Shown piece after piece: positions 1 through 5,453 of a stretch of 8,146 nucleotides of DNA (position 1 is its first letter; each line of letters opens with the position of its first letter). The notes under the pieces are model-generated. The model made no database searches and had not been told where the DNA came from. It saw nothing but the letters and a program-made list of their open reading frames with translations. Both the position numbers and the translations under genes were made by a program. The DNA comes from JALORV01 sp035255845 (GTDB lineage: Bacteria > Pseudomonadota > Gammaproteobacteria > Burkholderiales > Burkholderiaceae_F). The stretch is from NCBI GenBank assembly GCA_035255845.1, contig DATEZE010000141.1, forward strand, positions 1-8,146, read 5' to 3'.

Positions 1-240
1 GATACGGGAGCCTCAGGTATCTGCGGCCACGTCGGTCGGCAGAAACCGACCCATGGCGGCCACTACTCATCGCCCCCTGCAGACGTCGCGCCAGTCCGAT
101 AAGCGGACTACCGCAACTCTTTCCAGGCGGACGCTTATCAAACTGCTGGTCGATCTGATCCCGGGCAGGCGGCTGAACGAAGCCACCGGGGTCTGCCTGC
201 GGCATACGTCGCTCACTTAGATGTCGGCAGCATTTCGAGC
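1..240. other. Left-edge stretch without a supported gene; short inverted repeats
   Basis: I see no recognisable gene here. One + strand frame is open from position 2 to a TAG at 218-220 and has an ATG at 53. It would encode 55 residues, but there is no convincing ribosome binding site and I recognise no family. Three inverted repeats are visible. GGTCGG at 34-39 pairs with CCGACC at 46-51. AGTCCG at 93-98 pairs with CGGACT at 104-109 around a 5-base loop. GATAAGCG at 98-105 pairs with CGCTTATC at 132-139. They could be debris of an older element or intergenic repeat, or hairpins at the end of an upstream gene that is not in the window. Confidence 0.4.
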
Positions 241-268
241 TTGACATCGTCAGACGTTGTGTAATACT
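241..268 (+). promoter_or_regulatory. Probable sigma-70 promoter of the chr operon
   Basis: A perfect -35 hexamer TTGACA (241-246) is followed after 16 bases by AATACT (263-268), which matches four of six -10 consensus positions. A TG one base upstream (260-261) gives an extended -10. Transcription would begin near 275, leaving a leader of about 20 bases before the chrB ATG at 298. The region is clearly more AT-rich than the coding DNA around it. Its placement directly before a five-gene operon and its overlap with a palindrome support it. The exact -10 is inferred. Confidence 0.65.
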
Positions 269-277
269 TATTGCACA
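258..277. promoter_or_regulatory. Candidate operator: 9-bp-arm palindrome over the chrB -10
   Basis: TGTGTAATA (258-266) and TATTGCACA (269-277) are inverted copies matching at 8 of 9 positions, separated by CT. The palindrome covers the -10 hexamer and the expected start of transcription, so a bound dimer would block RNA polymerase. A second, looser pair, GTAATA (261-266) and TATTAC (289-294), overlaps it. ChrB of Ochrobactrum tritici is known to regulate its own chr promoter through an imperfect inverted repeat near the -10. By analogy this is probably the ChrB site; that assignment is inference. Confidence 0.5.
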
Positions 278-297
278 TTAGAAATAGATATTACAAG

Positions 298-1245
298 ATG
301 CCCTGGCTTCTGTTCGTCGCAACACTGCCTGGTCAGAACGGCGGTCTGCGCGTGCGCTTCTGGCGCCAGATGAAGGGCGCGGGCGCCGCGATCCTGCGGG
401 ACGGCGTCTATCTGCTGCCGCACCGCGAGGATCTGAAGAGCGCGCTCGAAGAATTGCGCGCGGAGCTGGTAGCGGCCGGCGGCAATGGGTATGTGCTGCA
501 GCTGCCAAAGCAGGATGCGGAATCTGAACGTGAATGGCTCGGACTGTTCGACCGCACTGATGCCTACGGCGAATGTCGAGCAGAAGTCGAGGGGCTGCTC
601 AAGCACCTGCCTAAAGCGGAAGCCGAGGCACGTCGGAGCCTGCGCGCGTGGCAGAAGAGCCTCGAAGGGATCATCGCGATCGACTACTTCCCGGGCGAGG
701 CACGCGAGCAAGCACAGCGAGCTGCGAGCGAGGCGGAAGCCCGGCTGACGCGGCACTACAGCCCCGACGAGCCCCTGCCTGCCCGCGGCGCGATTGCCCG
801 CCTTACGAGACGCGACCACCAGGGGCGTCGATGGGCCACGCGGCGGCGACCGTGGGTCGACCGTGTCGCCTCGGCCTGGCTGATCCGGCGCTTCATCGAC
901 AAGGACGCGAGCTTCGTCTGGCTCGCCGACGTGCGCCGTTGCCCCAAGGATGCGCTCGGCTTCGACTTCGACGGCGCTCGCTTCACGCATGTTGGCGACA
1001 AGGTGACCTTCGAAGTCTTGCTGCACGCCTTTGAGTTGGAAAGAGACACGGCACTTCAGCGCCTCGGCGAAATGGTTCACGTCCTCGACGTCGGCGGCGA
1101 GCCGACGGCAGAAGCCAGCGGCTTCGAAGCAGTCCTTGCGGGCGCGCGGGCCCGCATTGAGGACGACGACAGCCTGCTGACCGAGATGGGGAACGTGCTC
1201 GATTCGCTATACGCCCATTTTCAAAACTGCAATGCACGTAGGTGA
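298..1245 (+). CDS. chrB: ChrB-type chromate resistance/regulatory protein
   Basis: This 315-residue cytoplasmic protein has both parts of the ChrB family. The N-terminal domain (about residues 1-150) opens with MPWLLFVATLP and carries the family block around residues 17-41 ending in RDGVYLLP. The C-terminal chrome-resistance domain (about 175-310) has WATRRRPWVDRVASAWLIRR from residue 179, then an FDFDGARFTHVGDK block and the TFEVLL and MVHVLDVG segments. ChrB acts as a chromate-sensing regulator of chr operons. The ATG at 298 is chosen because it gives the usual MPW start; an in-frame TTG at 271 lies inside the palindrome and near the predicted transcription start. No strong ribosome binding site is seen. 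The position after FTHVGDK is Val, where I recall Cys in relatives; that comparison is from memory. First gene of the operon, 48 bases before the next. Confidence 0.93.
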   Translation: MPWLLFVATLPGQNGGLRVRFWRQMKGAGAAILRDGVYLLPHREDLKSALEELRAELVAAGGNGYVLQLPKQDAESEREWLGLFDRTDAYGECRAEVEGLLKHLPKAEAEARRSLRAWQKSLEGIIAIDYFPGEAREQAQRAASEAEARLTRHYSPDEPLPARGAIARLTRRDHQGRRWATRRRPWVDRVASAWLIRRFIDKDASFVWLADVRRCPKDALGFDFDGARFTHVGDKVTFEVLLHAFELERDTALQRLGEMVHVLDVGGEPTAEASGFEAVLAGARARIEDDDSLLTEMGNVLDSLYAHFQNCNARR

Positions 1246-1293
1246 ACATCCACCCGCACTGACGAGTTCGATCGTCCGCTGGGAGGAGGCAGA

Positions 1294-2553
1294 GTGATAC
1301 CGCGCGCGGTCCGGCGCATCTTGCTGGCGCGAGGTCTGCGCGCCTTCGGCGACGGCTACGTGAGTCTGTTGCTGCCGCTGTACCTGCTGGAACTTGGATT
1401 CGGTGCATTCGATGTGGGTGTGATTGCCACGGCGACGCTGCTGGGATCGGGGCTGCTGACGCTGATGGTCGGCTTGCGCGCCCATCGCTACCACACGCGC
1501 AGCGTTCTGCTGGCTGCAACGGCGCTGATGGCAGCAACGGGCGTCGGCTTCGCGCTGTTTGAGCAGTTCTGGCCCTTGCTGCTGATCGCCTTCGTCGGGA
1601 CTCTGAATCCTTCGAGCGGCGATGTCAGCGTCTTCCTGCCGCTCGAGCATGCGCTTCTGTCGCGCTTCGCTACCGACCGCGACCGCACCGCCGTGTTCGC
1701 GCGCTACTGCCTCGTCGGTACCTTGCTGGCAGCGCTGGGATCGCTGGCCGCGGCCGCGCCGGCGCTAGTCGCGCCCTCGCTCGACATGTCTACGAAGGCT
1801 TCGTTGCAGCTGATGTTCCTGCTGTACGGTGTCCTGGCCCTGCTCGCTGCGTTTGTCTATCGAGGCTTGCCGGCCGCGCTTGAGACGGCCGCTCGCCAGC
1901 CGATCGCGCCCCTCGAGAGATCCAGGAAGAGGGTCTTCATTCTCGCGGGCTTGTTCAGTCTCGATGCGTTTGGCGGCGGATTCGTCGTGCAATCGATGAT
2001 CGCCCTCTGGCTGTATCAGCGCTTTGACCTGTCGCTCGCAACCGCAGGCACCGTGTTTTTCTGGACCGGAGTACTGAGCGCCCTGTCTTTTCTGATCGCC
2101 GTTCGAATCGCCCGGCGAATCGGCCTGGTCAATACGATGGTGTTCACGCACCTGCCTTCCAGCTTGTGTCTGATCGCGATTCCGTTCATGTCCGAACTCG
2201 GTTACGTGATCGCGCTGCTGCTCGTCCGCAGTGCGCTATCGCAAATGGACGTGCCGACGCGAAGTTCGTACGTGATGGCGATCGTTTCGCCCGCCGAGCG
2301 GCCGGCGGCGGCAAGCGTCACCTCGGTGCCCAGAAGCCTCGCTGCCGCTGCGAGCCCCGCGCTTGCCGGCTACTTGCTGAGCCTGTCTTCGTTCGGATGG
2401 CCGCTGATCGCCGCAGGCGCGACGAAGATCGTCTACGACCTCTTGCTGCTTGCGATGTTTCGCCGCGTGCGACCGCCTGAAGAACAGGCACAGCGCGGCC
2501 GACCGGCGGGTCCGCTTGCAGCAGGTCGCTCGGCCTCCGGCCCCGAACACTGA
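1294..2553 (+). CDS. MFS (major facilitator) permease of the chr operon
   Basis: This 419-residue inner-membrane protein has about 12 hydrophobic segments: six before residue 190, a polar central loop at about 192-212, and six after. The loop between segments 2 and 3 (GLRAHRYHTRSVLL) resembles the MFS motif A in degenerate form. A polar stretch PSSGDVSVFLPLEHALLSR (about 106-124) between early helices is distinctive and may line the substrate path. Start is GTG at 1294, supported by a strong GGAGGAGG at 1282-1289; no better ATG is nearby. The substrate cannot be read from sequence. Its place between chrB and a dismutase suggests efflux linked to chromate or oxidative stress, perhaps in place of ChrA, to which it is unrelated. 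The C-terminal 30 residues are hydrophilic and proline/glycine-rich. Confidence 0.92.
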   Translation: MIPRAVRRILLARGLRAFGDGYVSLLLPLYLLELGFGAFDVGVIATATLLGSGLLTLMVGLRAHRYHTRSVLLAATALMAATGVGFALFEQFWPLLLIAFVGTLNPSSGDVSVFLPLEHALLSRFATDRDRTAVFARYCLVGTLLAALGSLAAAAPALVAPSLDMSTKASLQLMFLLYGVLALLAAFVYRGLPAALETAARQPIAPLERSRKRVFILAGLFSLDAFGGGFVVQSMIALWLYQRFDLSLATAGTVFFWTGVLSALSFLIAVRIARRIGLVNTMVFTHLPSSLCLIAIPFMSELGYVIALLLVRSALSQMDVPTRSSYVMAIVSPAERPAAASVTSVPRSLAAAASPALAGYLLSLSSFGWPLIAAGATKIVYDLLLLAMFRRVRPPEEQAQRGRPAGPLAAGRSASGPEH

Positions 2554-2591
2554 CTGGGCCGCGACTTTCAATCTTCAGACGGAGGAATCCC

Positions 2592-3548
2592 ATGCGTTAT
2601 CACCTGAAGCAAATTCACTGCCGCCCTTGGACGCTGAGCGGCCTGTCCCTGTCCCTCATGGAGAGCCACTACGAGAACAACTACGGCGGCGCCGTGCGGC
2701 GCCTCAACGCCATCACTGAGAAGCTCGAGGCGCTCGATTTCGCCAGCGCACCCGGGTACGTCATCACCGGCCTAAAGCGCGAGGAGCTGATCGCGATCAA
2801 CTCGACTCTCCTGCATGAGCTATACTTCGCGAGCCTCGGCGGCGACGGCACGCGGCCCACGCCGGCGATGCGCGAGGCGCTCGCGCGCGACTTTGGTTCG
2901 TACGAGCGCTGGTGCGATGAGTTTCTCGCCATGGGCTACGCACTCGGTGGCGGGTCGGGCTGGGTGCTGCTCACTTATGTCCCGCGCGATGGGCGGCTCA
3001 TGAACCAGTACGCCGCCGAGCACACGCAGGCGGTGGCGGGCGGCGTGCCGATCCTCGCGCTTGACATGTACGAGCACGCGTACCACATCGACTTCGGCGC
3101 AAACGCCAAGGCCTACGCAGAGGCGTTCCTGCGCAACGTCGACTGGAGCGCGGTGGAGGGCCGTTACGAGGATGCGACCAAGGTCGCACCCCCGCGCCCG
3201 CTCGTGCAGGAGGAGTTCCGCGATGTGCCGGGCGTGGGCGTCGAGGACGTGAAAGCGATGCTCGACGCAGGCCAGCAGATGCAATTCATCGACGCACGAC
3301 CGCGGCACACCGTATCGCGGACCCAGGAAATCATCGAAGGGGCCACCTGGCGAGACCCGGAGAGGCTGCAGGAATGGATCGGAGAGCTTTCGAAGGAGAC
3401 GCCCGTGGTTGTCTACTGCGCCTACGGCTTCCACGTCGGCTGCCGCATCACCGGCGCCCTGCGCGACGCGGGCTTCGACGCGAAGTACATGACCGGCGGT
3501 CACCACGGCTGGAAGGCGATAGGCGGCCCCATCAGGATGAAGCGATGA
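2592..3548 (+). CDS. chrC: Fe/Mn superoxide dismutase-rhodanese fusion (ChrC-ChrE-like)
   Basis: This 318-residue protein joins two enzymes. Residues 1-200 are an Fe/Mn superoxide dismutase with all four metal ligands by position: His26 (SHYENNY), His75 (NSTLLHELYF), Asp158 and His162 (DMYEHAYHIDFG). The gateway pair is changed: aligned to E. coli SodB, His30 is Asn30 and Tyr34 is Ala34. His144 may serve as the outer-sphere residue, as in some archaeal enzymes; that is inference. Residues about 215-318 are a single rhodanese domain with FIDARP (Arg236) and active-site loop VVVYCAYGFHVG (Cys276), which moves sulfur to or from thiols. In known chr operons ChrC (dismutase) and ChrE (rhodanese-like) are separate genes. 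No signal peptide, so cytoplasmic. The ATG at 2592 follows a strong GGAGGAA (2581-2587). Confidence 0.94.
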   Translation: MRYHLKQIHCRPWTLSGLSLSLMESHYENNYGGAVRRLNAITEKLEALDFASAPGYVITGLKREELIAINSTLLHELYFASLGGDGTRPTPAMREALARDFGSYERWCDEFLAMGYALGGGSGWVLLTYVPRDGRLMNQYAAEHTQAVAGGVPILALDMYEHAYHIDFGANAKAYAEAFLRNVDWSAVEGRYEDATKVAPPRPLVQEEFRDVPGVGVEDVKAMLDAGQQMQFIDARPRHTVSRTQEIIEGATWRDPERLQEWIGELSKETPVVVYCAYGFHVGCRITGALRDAGFDAKYMTGGHHGWKAIGGPIRMKR

Positions 3549-4183
3549 GTTCGGCGCTGCTGCTCATGAAACAAGTGATGACAGCGCTCGTGATAGTGAT
3601 GTGGGCCGCGAGCGCGGCCGAAGGAGCCGGAATGTTCGAAGGTGACGCGGCCGGTACTCTGCCGGCGGGCTGGACATGCGGAGTCACCGGCAAGGGTGCG
3701 CCGCGCTGGGTTGTGGCGACGGACAAGGAAGCGCCCGGTAAGGTTCTCCTACAAAGCGGCAGCGGCACTTTCCCTTGGTGTATCAAGGATGGGACCGCGC
3801 TCGAAAACGGTTTCGTCGAAGTGAAGTTCAAGCCGATCTCGGGACGAGAGGACCAGGCGGGCGGCCTGATGTGGCGCTGGAAGGACGGGAACAACTACTA
3901 CGTGGCACGCGCCAATGCGCTTGAGAACAACGTCTCGCTCTATTACACCGAGAATGGGCGGCGGCGCACGATCAAATACGTCGATGCACCAGTGGGAAAA
4001 AATGCCTGGCACGCGCTGCGCGTTGAATTTAGCGGCCGCCACATTGTGGTGGCGCTCAATGGAAAGACCTACATTGAGCTCGACGACGACCACATCGGTG
4101 GGGCAGGTGCGGTTGGCGTCTGGACGAAAGCGGATAGCGTGACCGCGTTCGACGATTTCAAGTTCGGAACCACTAGCAGGTAA
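3545..4183 (+). CDS. Exported DUF1080/LamG-like jelly-roll protein
   Basis: This 212-residue protein has a hydrophobic signal peptide (residues 8-24, likely cleaved after ASA at 22-24, or shortly after). The mature part reads as one concanavalin-like beta-sandwich of the DUF1080 (3-keto-disaccharide hydrolase-like) type. Signs are GGLMWRWKDGNNYYVARAN, then ALENNVSLYY, then HALRVEF, then GAVGVWTKADSVTAFDDFKF at the C-terminus. Cys45 and Cys79 could form a periplasmic disulfide. Enzyme activity is unproven; many relatives are simply annotated as hypothetical. The start ATG at 3545 overlaps the upstream stop (ATGA), implying translational coupling. Met8 at 3566 is a possible alternative and still keeps the signal peptide. 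Its role in a chromate-type operon is unknown; binding of a surface glycan or of a metal is speculation. Confidence 0.85.
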   Translation: MSSALLLMKQVMTALVIVMWAASAAEGAGMFEGDAAGTLPAGWTCGVTGKGAPRWVVATDKEAPGKVLLQSGSGTFPWCIKDGTALENGFVEVKFKPISGREDQAGGLMWRWKDGNNYYVARANALENNVSLYYTENGRRRTIKYVDAPVGKNAWHALRVEFSGRHIVVALNGKTYIELDDDHIGGAGAVGVWTKADSVTAFDDFKFGTTSR

Positions 4184-4186
4184 CGA

Positions 4187-5245
4187 GTGATTGGGACTTT
4201 GTCGGCTGGCCGACCCGCCCTGCGCGGTAGCCTCCTCTCTTTGCTTGCGGCCGTCCTGTTCGGGATCAGCACGCCGCTCGTGCAGCGATTCGGCGCCGGC
4301 ATCGGGGCCTTCAGCACCGCAGCGCTGCTATATGCAGGAGCTGCGGTCGTCGGCGGTCTGCTGCTCCGGGCGCCAGCGCGCGAAGCGCGGCTTGCGCGTG
4401 CCGACTTGCCGCGGTTGTTGGCCATGGCAGCCTTTGGTGCGGTCATTGGACCCGTTGCGCTGGCGTGGGGTCTCCAGCACACGAGCGGTGCCAGCGCTTC
4501 GCTGATGCTGACACTCGAGGCATTTTTCACCGCGGTACTCGCCTGGATGCTTTATCGGGAGTCCATGGGTAGACGCGCCTGGACTGCGATGCTGCTGCTG
4601 CTCGCCGGCGGCGCTGCACTGGTTCTCGACCAGCAGAGCAGCGGCGAAGTTCGCATGCTCGGTTTGCTGGCAGTATTGCTCGCCACGGCGGCTTGGGGCG
4701 TGGACAACACACTGTCGCGGACACTGGCTGAACGGGACCCCGGTCAGGTGGTAATGGTCAAGGCGTCACTCGGCGCCCTGGCAACCACAGCGATAGCCCT
4801 CGTCTCGGGTGAGCGCCTGCCCAACGTGGCTCAAGCGCTTGCGCTCGTTACGATCGGCGCGACCGGCTACGGATTGAGCCTGCGTTTCTACCTTTTGGCG
4901 CAGCGAGCGTTCGGTGCAGCGCGCACCGGATCTGTCTTCGCGTTCGCCCCTTTCATCGGAGCCGCATTTGCGATCGCGTTGGGCGACCGCTCTGCCGGCG
5001 GCCTAATGGTGGTCGGCGGGGCGCTCATGTTGGCGGGAGTCGTCCTGCATCTTGCCGAGTTGCATGGTCATGAGCACGAGCACGAGGAACTCGAACATGA
5101 TCACGCGCATCGGCACGATGACGACCATCACAATCACTTCCACGAGACGATGCCCGAAGGCGAACACACCCACCTGCACCGCCATGCGCCGATGCGGCAC
5201 ACCCACGCGCACGTCCCCGACGCGCACCACGCACACCGCCACTGA
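4187..5245 (+). CDS. EamA/DMT-family permease with histidine-rich C-terminal tail
   Basis: This 352-residue inner-membrane protein has two tandem EamA repeats, about residues 13-140 and 155-290, giving roughly ten transmembrane helices. The first repeat shows LLAAVLFGISTPLVQRFG and GLQHTSGASASLMLTLEAFF, typical of drug/metabolite exporters. After the last helix comes a 60-residue tail (293-352) with 23 histidines, many in HxH steps and mixed with Asp and Glu, as in metal-binding loops of zinc or nickel transporters. This points to a divalent metal sensor or loading site on a permease, though EamA proteins more often export metabolites. Start is GTG at 4187, three bases after the previous stop, with weak AGCAGG at 4175-4180. 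Last gene of the operon; its stop is 25 bases from the tRNA 3' end. Confidence 0.92.
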   Translation: MIGTLSAGRPALRGSLLSLLAAVLFGISTPLVQRFGAGIGAFSTAALLYAGAAVVGGLLLRAPAREARLARADLPRLLAMAAFGAVIGPVALAWGLQHTSGASASLMLTLEAFFTAVLAWMLYRESMGRRAWTAMLLLLAGGAALVLDQQSSGEVRMLGLLAVLLATAAWGVDNTLSRTLAERDPGQVVMVKASLGALATTAIALVSGERLPNVAQALALVTIGATGYGLSLRFYLLAQRAFGAARTGSVFAFAPFIGAAFAIALGDRSAGGLMVVGGALMLAGVVLHLAELHGHEHEHEELEHDHAHRHDDDHHNHFHETMPEGEHTHLHRHAPMRHTHAHVPDAHHAHRH

Positions 5246-5270
5246 CCTGCACTTGCAAAGCAGAGAGTAC

Positions 5271-5364
5271 TGGCGGAGACGGACGGATTCGAACCGTCGA
5301 TGCACGTTTTTGCGCGCATGCTCCCTTAGCAGGGGAGTGCCTTCGACCTCTCGGCCACGTCTCC
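5271..5364 (-). tRNA. tRNA-Ser (anticodon GCU), CCA encoded
   Basis: The minus strand folds as a class II tRNA. The acceptor arms GGAGACG and CGTCTCC pair perfectly, followed by G and an encoded CCA (5271-5273). The anticodon stem CTCCC/GGGAG encloses CTGCTAA, giving anticodon GCU (5328-5330), which reads AGC/AGU serine codons. The long variable arm (TGCGCG with CGTGCA) is diagnostic of serine and leucine tRNAs. The T arm is GACGG-TTCGAAT-CCGTC. It lies just downstream of lysC on the same strand. Its 3' end faces the end of the chr operon, a frequent integration position for mobile DNA. Confidence 0.97.
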
Positions 5365-5377
5365 AGTACTTGACACC

Positions 5378-5414
5378 AAAAAACCGCGCGGACTCGAGAA
5401 CCCCGGCCCGCGCG
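5378..5414 (-). terminator. Intrinsic terminator downstream of lysC
   Basis: On the minus strand CGCGCGG (5414-5408) pairs with CCGCGCG (5391-5385) in a 7-bp all-GC stem, extendable by a G-U pair. A 16-base loop separates the arms. After one more G come six T residues (5383-5378). This is a classical rho-independent terminator 40 bases after the lysC stop. It lies only 13 bases before the tRNA-Ser 5' end, so the tRNA needs either read-through or a promoter overlapping this element. Confidence 0.8.
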
Positions 5415-5453
5415 ACACGAAAGTTTAGTCGCTGCCGCGATCTGCAGCAAACT

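Noticed and set aside
53..220. Possible 55-residue + strand ORF
   Set aside because: No ribosome binding site, no recognisable family and overlapping inverted repeats; length is within chance for GC-rich DNA.
1..240. A second copy of the tRNA-Ser 3' end as an island boundary
   Set aside because: Compared by eye with the 5271-5296 sequence; no matching run found in the left region.
271..297. TTG start at 271 giving a 324-residue ChrB
   Set aside because: It lies inside the operator-like palindrome and close to the predicted transcription start. The ATG at 298 gives the standard MPW N-terminus.
268..1080. Long minus-strand open frame opposite chrB, and similar frames opposite lysC and tilS
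   Set aside because: Typical antisense shadows in GC-rich DNA; the opposite strands carry recognised protein families throughout.
3374..3544. Upstream extension of the jelly-roll gene to an ATG at 3374
   Set aside because: The added 57 residues are arginine-rich and lie wholly inside the rhodanese coding region in another frame; the ATG at 3545 begins a good signal peptide.
5063..5242. His-codon repeats at the end of the EamA gene as a CRISPR or tandem repeat array
   Set aside because: The repetition is low-complexity coding for His, Asp and Glu with no fixed unit length, and the reading frame stays open to the stop.
5249..5263. CTGC/GCAG stem near 5247-5263 as a terminator for the chr operon
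   Set aside because: Only a 4-bp stem with no T run on the + strand.
5422..5450. Minus-strand TTGCTG and TAAACT as a firm tRNA-Ser promoter
   Set aside because: Only three and four of six consensus matches, and the transcript would cross a strong terminator before the tRNA; kept only as a possibility in the findings.
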